Positions 41,327-50,448 of a stretch of 64,000 bases of DNA are shown in pieces. The position numbers were made by a program, and so were the translations under genes. The notes under the pieces were generated by a model. It did no database searches and was not told the DNA's origin. It worked only from the letters and a program-made list of their open reading frames with translations. Positions within the stretch are counted from its first letter, which is position 1. Every line of letters begins with the position of its first letter. Origin of the DNA: Bradyrhizobium jicamae (GTDB lineage Bacteria > Pseudomonadota > Alphaproteobacteria > Rhizobiales > Xanthobacteraceae); the NCBI RefSeq assembly GCF_018130215.1, contig NZ_JAFCKQ010000033.1, forward strand, positions 1-64,000. The letters are read 5' to 3'.

Positions 41327-41530
41327 TTACTCGCCGATAACGCGGACGAGGTGATGGACCTTGTTGATCATGCCGCGAACCTCAGGGGTGTCCCGCAGTT
41401 CGGAAACCCGGCCGATCTTGTTGAGCTTGAGGCCGATCAGCGTCGAACGCTGCGAGTGATGGCGGCGGATTGCGCTGCCGATCTGCTCGACCTTGATCGT
41501 TTTGCTGGCCGTCTCGTTGGCCTTGGCCAT
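41327..41530 (-). CDS. rpmD: 50S ribosomal protein L30
   Basis: This 67-residue protein contains KVEQIGSAIRRHHSQRSTLIGL and LNKIGRVSELRDTPEVRGMI. The N-terminus is a few residues longer than in E. coli. It lies between rpsE and rplO in the usual order. Confidence 0.97.
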   Translation of the reverse strand: MAKANETASKTIKVEQIGSAIRRHHSQRSTLIGLKLNKIGRVSELRDTPEVRGMINKVHHLVRVIGE

Positions 41531-41569
41531 GACAGTAACTCCAAATAGCGCGCAGGCTTGTCGCGCGGG

Positions 41570-42145
41570 TTATTCCGCCACCGCTTCGGCGTCGCCGCCG
41601 ACGCGGCGCGACTGCAGGGTGGAGACCTTGATGTTGCGGCGCGCGGCCACCGATCGCGGCGAATCCTGATGCTTCAGCGCGTCGAAAGTGGCGCGAACCA
41701 TGTTGTAGGGATTCGACGAGCCGATCGACTTCGCCACCACGTCCTGGATGCCGAGCGTCTCGAACACCGCGCGCATCGGGCCGCCGGCGATGATGCCGGT
41801 ACCGGCCGGAGCGGCACGCAGGTAGACCCGGCCGGCGCCGTGACGGCCGGCGATGTCGTGATGCAGCGTGCGGCCCTCGCGCAGTGCGACGCGGGTCAGG
41901 TTGCGCTTGGCCGATTCGGTCGCCTTGCGGATCGCCTCGGGCACTTCGCGCGCCTTGCCGTGGCCGAAACCGACCCGGCCCTTCTGGTCGCCGATCACGA
42001 CCAGCGCCGCAAAGCCGAAGCGCTTGCCGCCCTTGACGACCTTCGCCACGCGATTGATGTGGACGAGCTTGTCGACGAACTCGCTGTCGCGCTCCTCGCG
42101 CTCCCTGCTCCGTTCGCGTCCGCCGCGTTCGCGTTCACCTGCCAT
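41570..42145 (-). CDS. rpsE: 30S ribosomal protein S5
   Basis: This 191-residue protein has a basic, Arg/Glu-rich N-terminal extension (MAGERERGGRERSREREE) and then the S5 domain: VKGGKRFGFAALVVIGDQKG, GHGKAREVPEAI, and APAGTGIIAGGPMRAVFE. It takes part in mRNA unwinding and accuracy. ATG 42145 is preferred to 42157 since the family starts there. Confidence 0.98.
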   Translation of the reverse strand: MAGERERGGRERSREREERDSEFVDKLVHINRVAKVVKGGKRFGFAALVVIGDQKGRVGFGHGKAREVPEAIRKATESAKRNLTRVALREGRTLHHDIAGRHGAGRVYLRAAPAGTGIIAGGPMRAVFETLGIQDVVAKSIGSSNPYNMVRATFDALKHQDSPRSVAARRNIKVSTLQSRRVGGDAEAVAE

Positions 42146-42203
42146 GGTGTTTTCCAATCTCTAGGAGGCCTTGCGCCTCTTTCCTCGTAATCGTTCGAAT
42201 GGT

Positions 42204-42563
42204 TTAGAAGCTCAATCCGCCTTCGCGGGCCGCATCCGCGAGCGCCTTGACGCGCCCGTGATAGATGTAGGCGCCGCGATCGAACACGACTTCCTTGACA
42301 CCCTTCTGCGCCGCCCGCTCGGCGAGCAGCTTGCCCACCGCCTTGGCCGCGTCGATGTCGGCGCCGGTCTTGCCGGCATCGCGCATCGACTTCTCCAGCG
42401 ACGAGGCCGAGGCCAGCGTCTCGCCCTTCAGGTCGTCGATGACCTGGGCGTAGATGTGCTTGGACGAGCGGAACACCGACAGCCGCGGACGGCCGCCTGC
42501 CGAGCGGCGAAGCGCAAGGCGCACGCGCTGCTTGCGCCGGGCATTCGTAACCTTCAGTGACAT
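42204..42563 (-). CDS. rplR: 50S ribosomal protein L18
   Basis: This 119-residue 5S-rRNA-binding protein contains RRKQRVRLALRRSAGGRPRL, SVFRSSKHIYAQVIDD, and FDRGAYIYHGRVKALADAAREGGL. All match L18. Only 11 bases separate it from rplF. Confidence 0.98.
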   Translation of the reverse strand: MSLKVTNARRKQRVRLALRRSAGGRPRLSVFRSSKHIYAQVIDDLKGETLASASSLEKSMRDAGKTGADIDAAKAVGKLLAERAAQKGVKEVVFDRGAYIYHGRVKALADAAREGGLSF

Positions 42564-42574
42564 GACCGGCTCCG

Positions 42575-43108
42575 TTACTTCTTCTTGCCTTCCTTGCGGA
42601 AGATGAATTCGTTGGCGTACTTCACGCCCTTGCCCTTGTACGGCTCCGGCGGACGGTAGGCGCGGATCTCGGCGGCGACCTGGCCGACGCGCTGCGGATC
42701 GTTGCCGGTGATCGTGATCTCGGTCGGCTTCGGCACCGCGATGGTGATGCCTTCCGGGATCGCGTAGATCACGTCGTGGCTGTAGCCGAGCGCGAGCTGC
42801 AGGTTCTTGCCCTGCATCGCGGCGCGGTAGCCGACGCCGGTGATCTCGAGCTTCTTCTCGAAGCCCTTGGTGACGCCCTCGACGAGGTTGGCGACCTGCG
42901 CGCGCGCGGTGCCGTACAGCGCCTGCGCACGGTTGGTCTCGACGCGCGGGGCGACCTTGATCTGGCCGTTCTCGAACTTCACCTCGACGTCGTCATGTAC
43001 GACGAACTGAAGCTGGCCTTTCGGCCCCTTCATCTTCACCGTCTGGCCTTCCACGGTCGCCGTCACACCCGACGGGATCGCCACCGGCCGCTTGCCGATA
43101 CGTGACAT
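42575..43108 (-). CDS. rplF: 50S ribosomal protein L6
   Basis: This 177-residue protein is made of two related domains. MSRIGKRPVAIPSGV opens it, and VEGVTKGFEKKLEITGVGYRA and PEPYKGKGVKY lie at its conserved core and end. It binds near the sarcin-ricin loop and factor site. Confidence 0.98.
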   Translation of the reverse strand: MSRIGKRPVAIPSGVTATVEGQTVKMKGPKGQLQFVVHDDVEVKFENGQIKVAPRVETNRAQALYGTARAQVANLVEGVTKGFEKKLEITGVGYRAAMQGKNLQLALGYSHDVIYAIPEGITIAVPKPTEITITGNDPQRVGQVAAEIRAYRPPEPYKGKGVKYANEFIFRKEGKKK

Positions 43109-43123
43109 CGCAAAAATCCTTCC

Positions 43124-43522
43124 TCAGAACACCGTGAAGAGAACTTCGCCGCCCACATTGGCGTCGCGCGCCTCGTGGTCGGCCATGATTCCCTTCGGCG
43201 TCGACAACACCGAAATGCCGAGACCGTTGTTCACGCGCGGCAGGTTCTTCACCGAGGCGTAAACGCGGCGGCCCGGCTTCGACACCCGCTCGATCTCGCG
43301 GATGACGGGTTCGCCGTCAAAATACTTCAGCTCGATCTCGAGCTCGCTGCGGCCCGAGGCATGCTCGACGCTGGCATAGCCACGGATGTAGCCCTCGGCC
43401 TTCAGCACCTCGAGCACGTTGGCGCGCATCTTCGAGCCCGGGCTCGAGACCTTGGACTTCGAACGCATCTGCGCGTTGCGGATGCGGGTGATGAGATCGG
43501 AGATCGGATCGTGCGTAGACAT
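43124..43522 (-). CDS. rpsH: 30S ribosomal protein S8
   Basis: This 132-residue primary 16S-binding protein has DPISDLITRIRNAQMRSK at the start and ISVLSTPKGIMADHEARDANVGGEVLFTVF at the end (landmarks STPKG and GGE). In E. coli it also represses spc translation; a similar site here was not examined. Confidence 0.98.
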   Translation of the reverse strand: MSTHDPISDLITRIRNAQMRSKSKVSSPGSKMRANVLEVLKAEGYIRGYASVEHASGRSELEIELKYFDGEPVIREIERVSKPGRRVYASVKNLPRVNNGLGISVLSTPKGIMADHEARDANVGGEVLFTVF

Positions 43523-43536
43523 GGTTACGACCCTCC

Positions 43537-43842
43537 TTACCAGCTCGACTTCACGAGCCCGGGAACCAGGCCCTTGGAGCCGAGTTCACGCAGCGCGATG
43601 CGCGAGAGCTTGTTCTTGCGGTAGTTCGAGCGCGGTCGGCCGGTCAGCTCGCAGCGGTTGCGGATCCGCACCGGCGACGAGTTGCGCGGCATCTCGGCGA
43701 GCTTCAGCGTCGCCGCGAAGCGCTCTTCCATCGGCTTGGTCTTGTCGGCGATGATCGCCTTCAGCTTCTCGCGGCGCGGAGCGGCGTTCTTCGCCATCCG
43801 CTTGCGCCGGTTGTTCTTCTCGACTGAACTCTTCTTTGCCAT
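43537..43842 (-). CDS. rpsN: 30S ribosomal protein S14 (zinc-free form)
   Basis: This 101-residue protein is the long, cysteine-poor form of S14: only one Cys (RNRCELTGRPR), so no zinc ribbon. MAKKSSVEKNNRRKRM at the start and SSPVRIRNRC and YRKNKLSRIALRE mark the family. Confidence 0.97.
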   Translation of the reverse strand: MAKKSSVEKNNRRKRMAKNAAPRREKLKAIIADKTKPMEERFAATLKLAEMPRNSSPVRIRNRCELTGRPRSNYRKNKLSRIALRELGSKGLVPGLVKSSW

Positions 43843-43888
43843 GCTTGGCTCCTGGGTATCCGCGTTTGAGTGGCTGCTGGTCAGCTAC

Positions 43889-44446
43889 TCACTGCCGGAA
43901 CGGGAAATTGAATGCGGTCAACAAGGCACGCGCCTCGTCGTCGGTCTTGGCGGTGGTGCAGACGGTGATGTCCATGCCACGCGCTTCCGAGACCTTGTCG
44001 AAGTCGATCTCGGGGAAAATGATGTGCTCCTTGATGCCGAGCGAATAGTTGCCGCGGCCGTCGAAGCTCTTCGGGTTCAGGCCGCGGAAGTCGCGGACGC
44101 GGGGCAGCGCCACGTTCACCAGGCGGTCGATGAACTCGTACATATGGGTCTTGCGCAGCGTGACCTTGCAGCCGATCGGCTGGTTCTCACGCAGCTTGAA
44201 GGTCGCGATCGCAATGCGCGAATAGGTCACGATCGCCTTCTGGCCGGCGATCTGGGTCAATTCGGCGGCGGCGGTCTCGGCCTTCTTGCGGTCGTTGACG
44301 GACTCGCCGACGCCCATGTTGAGCACGACCTTGTCCAGGCGCGGAACCTGCATCACGTTGGCATAGCCGAACTTCTCGGTCATCATGCCGCGGATCTTCT
44401 TGTCATACTCCGCGCGCAGGCGCGGCACGTAAGCTGTATCAGCCAT
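43889..44446 (-). CDS. rplE: 50S ribosomal protein L5
   Basis: This 185-residue 5S-rRNA-binding protein contains VPRLDKVVLNMGVGES, GQKAIVTYSRIAIATFKLRE, and LPRVRDFRGLNPKSFDGRGN. ATG 44446 is the family start; the frame upstream is rplX read in another phase. Its start overlaps the rplX end by 8 bases. Confidence 0.98.
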   Translation of the reverse strand: MADTAYVPRLRAEYDKKIRGMMTEKFGYANVMQVPRLDKVVLNMGVGESVNDRKKAETAAAELTQIAGQKAIVTYSRIAIATFKLRENQPIGCKVTLRKTHMYEFIDRLVNVALPRVRDFRGLNPKSFDGRGNYSLGIKEHIIFPEIDFDKVSEARGMDITVCTTAKTDDEARALLTAFNFPFRQ

Positions 44447-44753
44447 CGATCTCTGCTCCCGAGCTCTTGGCAACACGAACCTTCTTGCCATCGGCCTGAA
44501 TCTTGAATCCAACGCGGGTCGGCTTTCCGTCCTTGCCGACATACGCGATGTTGGACAGGTGGATCGGCGCCTCCTTGGAGATGATGCCGCCCTCCTGGGA
44601 CTGGGTCTGCTTCTGGTGACGCTTCACCAAATTGATGCCGCGCACGAGAGCCTTGTTCTCGTCCGGACGCACCTCGAACACCTCGCCGGTGCGGCCCTTG
44701 TCGCGGCCGGTCAGCACGATCACCTTGTCGCCCTTGCGGATCTTGGCAGCCAT
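44439..44753 (-). CDS. rplX: 50S ribosomal protein L24
   Basis: This 104-residue assembly-initiator protein has the KOW motif KIRKGDKVIVLTGRDKGRTG at its N-terminus, then GINLVKRHQK and IHLSNIAYV. Its ATG shares one base with the rplN stop (TGATG), and its 3' end overlaps rplE. Confidence 0.97.
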   Translation of the reverse strand: MAAKIRKGDKVIVLTGRDKGRTGEVFEVRPDENKALVRGINLVKRHQKQTQSQEGGIISKEAPIHLSNIAYVGKDGKPTRVGFKIQADGKKVRVAKSSGAEIDG

Positions 44754-45121
44754 CACAGCACCTCCGGCGCGAGCGAAATGATCTTCATGTGGTTCTTGGC
44801 GCGAAGCTCGCGCGGCACCGGCCCGAAGATACGGGTGCCGACCGGCTCCGACTGGTTGTTGATCAGCACGGCGGCGTTGCGGTCGAAACGGATGACCGAA
44901 CCGTCGGCGCGGCGGATGTCCTTGCGGACCCGGACCACGACGGCCTTCATCACGTCGCCCTTCTTCACCTTGCCGCGCGGAATGGCTTCCTTGATCGACA
45001 CAACGATAACGTCGCCCACGGTGGCATAGCGGCGCTTGGAACCTCCAAGAACCTTGATGCACATGACACGGCGTGCGCCAGAATTATCGGCCACGTCGAG
45101 GTTGGTCTGCATCTGAATCAT
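44753..45121 (-). CDS. rplN: 50S ribosomal protein L14
   Basis: This 122-residue protein starts [21 protein letters not shown], with [15 protein letters not shown] and [17 protein letters not shown] in the middle, all diagnostic. It forms part of the subunit interface. Confidence 0.98.
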
Positions 45122-45196
45122 TGATGCACCTCGTCCTCTTTCTGCGCTTTAGCGCGCTCAAAATTTCCCTGAATTGCCTCGGCCAAGCCGAAGTAA

Positions 45197-45445
45197 TCAG
45201 GCCGTTTTCTTGTGTTCGCCCCGGACCACGGTCCAGCGCTTCAGCTTCGAGATCGGCTTCGATTCCTCGATCCAGACCATGTCGCCAGGCTTGAACTGGT
45301 TGTTCTCGTCGTGCGCGTGGTAGTTCTTGGAACGGCGGATCGTCTTCTTGTAGATCGGATGGGTGAAGCGGCGATCGACGCGCACCACCACCGTCTTGGC
45401 TTGCTTGTCGCTGACGACCACGCCCTGCAGAGTACGTTTCGGCAT
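45197..45445 (-). CDS. rpsQ: 30S ribosomal protein S17
   Basis: This 82-residue OB-fold protein has LQGVVVSDKQAKTVVVRVDRR, HPIYKKTIRRSKNYHAHDE, and GDMVWIEESKPISKLKRW. All match S17. It follows rpmC by 10 bases and is 75 bases from rplN. Confidence 0.98.
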   Translation of the reverse strand: MPKRTLQGVVVSDKQAKTVVVRVDRRFTHPIYKKTIRRSKNYHAHDENNQFKPGDMVWIEESKPISKLKRWTVVRGEHKKTA

Positions 45446-45455
45446 AGCTGGCCCC

Positions 45456-45662
45456 TTACTTCTTCTTCGCGCGCTGCTGGGCAGCGACGGTCTTGATACG
45501 AGCGATATCGCGGCGGGCTTCCCGCATCCGCGAGGTGTTCTCGAGCTGTCCGGTGGCGCGCTGGAAGCGCAGGTTGAAGCGTTCCTTCTTCAGGTTGAGG
45601 ATCGCGTCTTCCCGCTGGTCGTCGCTCATCGCGCGAATGTCTTCAACTTTCATCTCGGCCAT
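45456..45662 (-). CDS. rpmC: 50S ribosomal protein L29
   Basis: This 68-residue helical-hairpin protein at the exit tunnel rim contains KKERFNLRFQRATGQLENTSR and RDIARIKTVAAQQ. ATG 45662 lies 5 bases after rplP and gives the standard length. Confidence 0.97.
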   Translation of the reverse strand: MAEMKVEDIRAMSDDQREDAILNLKKERFNLRFQRATGQLENTSRMREARRDIARIKTVAAQQRAKKK

Positions 45663-45667
45663 GGCGA

Positions 45668-46081
45668 TTACTCCGCAATGCGCGCAACGAAGCGCGTCTT
45701 GATCGGCAGCTTGGCGGCGGCGAGCGACAGTGCCTCCCTGGCGGTCTGCACCGTTACGCCGTCGATCTCGAACATCACGCGGCCCGGCTTGACCCGGACC
45801 ACCCACAATTCCGGCGAGCCCTTGCCGGAGCCCATGCGGACTTCGGCCGGCTTCTTCGACACCGGCACGTCGGGGAACACACGGATCCAGACGCGGCCGG
45901 CGCGCTTCATGTGACGGGTCAGCGCGCGGCGGGCGGCTTCGATCTGACGTGCGGTGACGCGCTCAGGCTCCATCGCCTTCAGGCCGAACTGGCCGAACGC
46001 CAACGTCGCGCCAGAGGTCGCAACGCCGTGGATACGGCCCTTATGCGCCTTCCGGAACTTCGTTTTCTTAGGTTGCATCAT
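45668..46081 (-). CDS. rplP: 50S ribosomal protein L16
   Basis: This 137-residue protein contacts the A-site tRNA. MMQPKKTKFRKAHKGRIHG at the start, FGQFGLKAMEPERVTARQIEAAR and GSGKGSPELWV are diagnostic. Confidence 0.98.
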   Translation of the reverse strand: MMQPKKTKFRKAHKGRIHGVATSGATLAFGQFGLKAMEPERVTARQIEAARRALTRHMKRAGRVWIRVFPDVPVSKKPAEVRMGSGKGSPELWVVRVKPGRVMFEIDGVTVQTAREALSLAAAKLPIKTRFVARIAE

Positions 46082-46111
46082 GGCTTCAAGCCCTCAAATT
46101 CCTGCTTTGCC

Positions 46112-46810
46112 TCAGGCGGCGTCGCGACGCGAACGCGGCGTGTCACCCTCGGCCATCTTCTTGTCCTGGGCCATCGGATCGTGCTCGAGGATCTCGCCCT
46201 TGAAGATCCAGACCTTGACGCCGCAGGTGCCGAAGGTCGTGAACGCGGTGGCAACGCCGTAATCGACGTCGGCGCGCAGCGTGTGCAGCGGCACGCGACC
46301 CTCGCGGTACCACTCCATGCGCGCGATTTCGGCGCCGCCGAGACGGCCGGAGCAGTTGATGCGGATGCCTTCCGCACCGAGGCGCATCGCCGACTGCACG
46401 GCGCGCTTCATGGCGCGGCGGAACGCGACGCGGCGCTCGAGCTGCTGGGCGATCGATTCGGCGACCAGGGTCGCGTCGAGCTCCGGCTTGCGGATTTCGA
46501 CGATGTTGATCACGACGTCGGACGAGGTGATGTCGGCGACCTTCTTGCGCAGCTTGTCGATGTCGGCGCCCTTCTTGCCGATCACCACGCCCGGACGCGC
46601 CGAGTGGATGGTCACGCGGCACTTCTTGTGCGGACGCTCGATCACGATGCGGGCGACGGCCGCCTGCTTGAGCTCCTTGTGCAGGATCTCGCGGATCTTG
46701 ACGTCTTCGTGCAGCAGCTTGCCGTATTCCTGCTTGCCGGCGAACCAACGGGAGTCCCAGGTCCGGTTGATGCCGAGACGCAGCCCGATTGGATTGATCT
46801 TTTGACCCAT
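46112..46810 (-). CDS. rpsC: 30S ribosomal protein S3
   Basis: This 232-residue protein starts MGQKINPIGLRLGINRTWDS, has the KH domain sequence PGVVIGKKGADIDKLR, and the C-terminal domain AIARMEWYREGRVPLHTLRA-like segment. It lines the mRNA entry channel. Length is normal. Confidence 0.98.
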   Translation of the reverse strand: MGQKINPIGLRLGINRTWDSRWFAGKQEYGKLLHEDVKIREILHKELKQAAVARIVIERPHKKCRVTIHSARPGVVIGKKGADIDKLRKKVADITSSDVVINIVEIRKPELDATLVAESIAQQLERRVAFRRAMKRAVQSAMRLGAEGIRINCSGRLGGAEIARMEWYREGRVPLHTLRADVDYGVATAFTTFGTCGVKVWIFKGEILEHDPMAQDKKMAEGDTPRSRRDAA

Positions 46811-46827
46811 CGTCTTCTCCTGCGCCC

Positions 46828-47214
46828 TTAAGCGCTTGCCTCGGCCTCGACCTGACGAACCACGATGGTCAGGTGCGAGAACGGTTTGTACACACGGCCC
46901 GAACGGCCACGGCCGCGCGGAGCAAAGCGCTTCATCACGATGCCGTTGCCGACATGCGCCTCGGCGACGACGAGGTCGTCGACTTCGAGGTCATGGTTGT
47001 TCTCGGCGTTGGCGATCGCCGATTCCAGGCACTTCTTGACGTCGACCGCGATCCGCTTGCGCGAGAACTGCAGGTCGGCGAGCGCCGCCGACGCCTTGCG
47101 GCCGCGGATCAGCTGCGCCACCAGGTTGAGCTTCTGCGGGCTGACGCGCAGCATGCGGGCGACGGCCTTGGCCTCATTGTCCGCGAGGCTACGTTCGCGC
47201 TTTGGTTTGCTCAT
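46828..47214 (-). CDS. rplV: 50S ribosomal protein L22
   Basis: This 128-residue protein has LRVSPQKLNLVAQLIRGRKA near the N-terminus and the tunnel hairpin end FAPRGRGRSGRVYKPFSHLTIVV. The hairpin is complete, with no obvious macrolide-resistance change. Confidence 0.98.
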   Translation of the reverse strand: MSKPKRERSLADNEAKAVARMLRVSPQKLNLVAQLIRGRKASAALADLQFSRKRIAVDVKKCLESAIANAENNHDLEVDDLVVAEAHVGNGIVMKRFAPRGRGRSGRVYKPFSHLTIVVRQVEAEASA

Positions 47215-47224
47215 CGTCTAATCC

Positions 47225-47503
47225 TCAAGCCTTCTTGGCTTTCTTGTCGCCCGAGTGGCCATGGAAGGTCCGGGTCGGCGAGAACTCGCCGAACTTGTGA
47301 CCCACCATTTCCTCGTTGACGGCCACCGGCACGTGCTTCTGGCCGTTGTAGACGCCGAACGTCAGACCGACGAACTGCGGCAGGATGGTCGAGCGACGGC
47401 TCCAGATCTTGATGACGTCGTGACGGCCGGACGCGCGTGCGGCATCTGCCTTCTTGAGCAGAGAACCTTCGACGAACGGGCCTTTCCAGACTGAACGAAC
47501 CAT
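47225..47503 (-). CDS. rpsS: 30S ribosomal protein S19
   Basis: This 92-residue head protein has RSVWKGPFVEGSLLKKADAA, WSRRSTILPQFVGLTFGVYNG, and HKFGEFSPTRTFHGHSGD. All are diagnostic. Confidence 0.98.
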   Translation of the reverse strand: MVRSVWKGPFVEGSLLKKADAARASGRHDVIKIWSRRSTILPQFVGLTFGVYNGQKHVPVAVNEEMVGHKFGEFSPTRTFHGHSGDKKAKKA

Positions 47504-47515
47504 GTCCGGCGTTCC

Positions 47516-48349
47516 TTACTTCTTCCGCTTGTGGCGGCTTAGGAGAATGAATTTGTTGGTCGACTTGTTGGTGCGGGTCTTCTTGCCCTTGGTCGGCTTG
47601 CCCCACGGGGTGACCGGGTGGCGACCGCCCGAGGTGCGACCTTCACCACCGCCGTGCGGGTGATCGATCGGGTTCATGACGACGCCGCGGTTGTGCGGGC
47701 GCCAGCCGAGCCAGCGGGTGCGACCGGCCTTGCCGATCGAGATGTTCATGTGATCGGGGTTCGAGACCGCGCCGATCGTGCCGCGGCAACGGCCGTGCAC
47801 GAGACGCTGCTCGCCCGAGTTCAGGCGGACGATCACGTAGTCCTGGTCGCGGCCGACGATCTGGGCGTAGGTACCGGCGGAGCGCGCCAGCTGGCCGCCC
47901 TTGCCGATCTTCAGCTCGATGTTGTGCACGATCGTGCCGACCGGCATGTTGCCGAGCGGCATGACGTTGCCGGGCTTGACGTCGACATGGTTGCCGGCAA
48001 CCACGGTGTCGCCTGCGGCGAGACGCTGCGGCGCCAGGATGTAGGCCTGCTCGCCGTCCTGATACTTGATCAGGGCGATGAAGGCGGTGCGGTTCGGATC
48101 ATACTCGAGCCGCTCCACGGTCGCCGGCACGTCCACCTTGTCGCGGCGGAAGTCGACGGTGCGGTAGGCCTTCTTGTGGCCGCCGCCGCGGAAGCGCACG
48201 GTGATGCGGCCGGTGTTGTTGCGACCGCCCTTACCGAGCTTGCCCTCGGTCAGCGCCTTCACCGGCTTGCCCTTGTAGAGCGCCGAACGATCGACCATGA
48301 CCAGCTGGCGCTGGCCCGGCGTCGTGGGATTGTAGGTTTTCAATGCCAT
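47516..48349 (-). CDS. rplB: 50S ribosomal protein L2
   Basis: This 277-residue protein is needed for subunit joining and peptidyl transfer. MALKTYNPTTPGQRQLVMVD, GRNNTGRITVRFRGGGHKKAYR, and MNPIDHPHGGGEGRTSGGRHP are conserved; the last contains the functionally important His near 229. Confidence 0.98.
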   Translation of the reverse strand: MALKTYNPTTPGQRQLVMVDRSALYKGKPVKALTEGKLGKGGRNNTGRITVRFRGGGHKKAYRTVDFRRDKVDVPATVERLEYDPNRTAFIALIKYQDGEQAYILAPQRLAAGDTVVAGNHVDVKPGNVMPLGNMPVGTIVHNIELKIGKGGQLARSAGTYAQIVGRDQDYVIVRLNSGEQRLVHGRCRGTIGAVSNPDHMNISIGKAGRTRWLGWRPHNRGVVMNPIDHPHGGGEGRTSGGRHPVTPWGKPTKGKKTRTNKSTNKFILLSRHKRKK

Positions 48350-48361
48350 CGTCGTTACGCC

Positions 48362-48661
48362 TTATAGTCCGGTCGTCACGTCGATCCGGTGGCCCTCTTC
48401 CAGGGTCACGATCGCGCGCTTGGTGTCCGACTGCGAGCCGAGATTGCCGCGGAACACCTTGGTCTTGCCCTTGCGAACGAGGGTGTTGACGCTCTTCACC
48501 TTGACGTCGAACAGCTTCTCGATCGCTTCCTTGATCTGCGGCTTGGTCGCGTTGTGCGCGACCTTGAACAGAACCTTGTTGTGCTCGGAAGCGATCGTCG
48601 CCTTTTCCGTCACGACGGGGGCAACGATCACGTCGTAATGGCGCGGGTCGATATTCTTCAT
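48362..48661 (-). CDS. rplW: 50S ribosomal protein L23
   Basis: This 99-residue exit-site protein docks SRP and trigger factor. IVAPVVTEKATIASEHNKVLF, KEAIEKLFDVKVKSVNTL and RGKTKVFRGNLG-like segments are diagnostic. The start overlaps the rplD stop by 4 bases (48658-48661). Confidence 0.98.
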   Translation of the reverse strand: MKNIDPRHYDVIVAPVVTEKATIASEHNKVLFKVAHNATKPQIKEAIEKLFDVKVKSVNTLVRKGKTKVFRGNLGSQSDTKRAIVTLEEGHRIDVTTGL

Positions 48662-49278
48662 TTGAAGCGCGCCTCCAGCGCATCAACCGCAGCCTTGGTC
48701 AGCACCAGCTTGTGGCGGCGGAGAATGTCATAGACGTTGATGCCCTGGATCGGCAGCACGTCGATGTTGGGGATGTTGCGGGCCGCGGTCGCGAAACCGG
48801 TGTTCAGCTCGGCACCGTCGATGATCAGCGCGTTGGTGAGCCCGAGGCCGGAGAAGTGACCGACCAGAGCCTTGGTCTTGGCTTCCTTCACCGCGGCACT
48901 GTCGATCACGATCAGCCCGCCGTCCTTGGCCTTGGCCGACAGCGCATGCTTCAGCGCGAGCGCGCGCACCTTCTTCGGCAGGTCGGTCGCATGCGAGCGC
49001 ACGACCGGACCGAACGCACGGCCACCGCCGCGGAACTGCGGCACGCGGGCCGAGCCGTGACGAGCGCCGCCGGTGCCCTTCTGCTTGTACATCTTCTTGC
49101 CGGTGCGCCAGACGTCGGCGCGGCCCTGGGCCTTGTGCGTGCCGGCCTGACGCTTGTTGAGCTGCCATTGCACGCAGCGCTGGATGATGTCCGCACGCGG
49201 CTCCAGACCGAAGATCGCGTCCGAGAGCTCAACGGAGCCCGCGTCCTTGCCTTCAAGGGTCGTGACTTTCAGTTCCAT
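48658..49278 (-). CDS. rplD: 50S ribosomal protein L4
   Basis: This 206-residue protein has the long tunnel loop (KMYKQKGTGGARHGSARVPQ, FRGGGRAFGP) and the C-terminal IDVLPIQGINVYDILRRHKLVLT. ATG 49278 (MELKVTTLEG) is the family start, one base after the rplC stop region. In enterobacteria L4 represses S10; not tested here. Confidence 0.98.
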   Translation of the reverse strand: MELKVTTLEGKDAGSVELSDAIFGLEPRADIIQRCVQWQLNKRQAGTHKAQGRADVWRTGKKMYKQKGTGGARHGSARVPQFRGGGRAFGPVVRSHATDLPKKVRALALKHALSAKAKDGGLIVIDSAAVKEAKTKALVGHFSGLGLTNALIIDGAELNTGFATAARNIPNIDVLPIQGINVYDILRRHKLVLTKAAVDALEARFK

Positions 49279-49279
49279 C

Positions 49280-49999
49280 TCACGCACCCTCCTTCTCGGC
49301 GGCAGCCTCGACAGCCTCGCCGCCGGCAACCTTGAACTTGCCGGGCTTCGGGGCTTCCTTCGGCAGCGGCTTCTTCACCGCGTCGCGCACCGAGATCCAG
49401 CCGCCCTTGGAGCCGGGAACGGCACCTTCGACGAGGATCAGGCCGCGCTCGACGTCGGTCTGCACCACGCGCAGATTCAGCGTGGTGATGCGATCGACAC
49501 CCATGTGGCCGGGCATCTTCTTGTTCTTCCAGGTCTTGCCGGGGTCCTGACGGCCACCGGTCGAACCGATCGAGCGGTGCGAGATCGACACACCGTGGGT
49601 GGCGCGCAGACCGCCGAAATTCCAGCGCTTCATGCCGCCGGCGAAACCCTTACCGACCGAGGTGCCGGTCACGTCGACAAACTGGCCAACCACGAAATGG
49701 TCCGCCTGGATTTCAGCGCCGACCGGGATCAGCGCGTCCTCGGACACGCGGAACTCGGCGACCTTGCGCTTCGGCTCGACCTTGGCGACGGCGAACTGGC
49801 CACGCTCGGCCTTGGGCATGTAGACGGTCTTGCGGGCGCCCGCGCCGACCTGAAGGGCGACGTAGCCGTTCTTCTCGGTCGTGCGGTGGCCCAGCACCTG
49901 GCAGTTGCCCAGCTTCAGCACGGTCACAGGGATATGCTCGCCGGCCTCCGTAAAGACCCGCGTCATCCCGACCTTTTGTGCGATCACTCCGGAGCGCAT
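49280..49999 (-). CDS. rplC: 50S ribosomal protein L3
   Basis: This 239-residue protein starts MRSGVIAQKVGMTRVF and has the extended loop GFAGGMKRWNFGGLRATHGVS with SIGSTGGRQDPGKTWKNKKMPGH. It has an acidic/Ala-rich C-terminal extension (about 25 residues) beyond the E. coli end. Confidence 0.98.
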   Translation of the reverse strand: MRSGVIAQKVGMTRVFTEAGEHIPVTVLKLGNCQVLGHRTTEKNGYVALQVGAGARKTVYMPKAERGQFAVAKVEPKRKVAEFRVSEDALIPVGAEIQADHFVVGQFVDVTGTSVGKGFAGGMKRWNFGGLRATHGVSISHRSIGSTGGRQDPGKTWKNKKMPGHMGVDRITTLNLRVVQTDVERGLILVEGAVPGSKGGWISVRDAVKKPLPKEAPKPGKFKVAGGEAVEAAAEKEGA

Positions 50000-50053
50000 C
50001 GGCGTGCTTCCTGTCTTTCTGTCCGCAACCCGCGGACGTAAAAATCCAAAACC

Positions 50054-50362
50054 TTAGAGCTTGATCTCGACGTCGACACCGGCGGCCAGGTCGAGCTTCA
50101 TCAGCGCATCGACGGTCTGTGGGGTCGGGTCGACAATGTCGAGGAGGCGCTTGTGGGTGCGCATCTCGAATTGCTCGCGGCTCTTCTTGTCGACGTGCGG
50201 CGAACGGTTGACGGTGAACTTCTCGATGCGGGTCGGCAGCGGAATGGGTCCGCGAACCTGCGCACCGGTGCGCTTCGCCGTGTTCACGATCTCGCGGGTC
50301 GACGTATCGAGGATCCGATGGTCGAACGCCTTGAGACGGATGCGAATGTTTTGGCCGTTCAT
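50054..50362 (-). CDS. rpsJ: 30S ribosomal protein S10
   Basis: This 102-residue protein (NusE in antitermination) has [42 protein letters not shown] and the C-terminal [19 protein letters not shown]. It opens the S10 group. The gap to tuf holds palindromic repeat copy B. Confidence 0.98.
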
Positions 50363-50380
50363 TGCCGTATTCTTTCTTTA

Positions 50381-50448
50381 GTGAGTGGCGAGTAGCGAAT
50401 AGCGAATGGATCGACCCACTCGCTACTCGCCATTCCCTATTCGCGTAC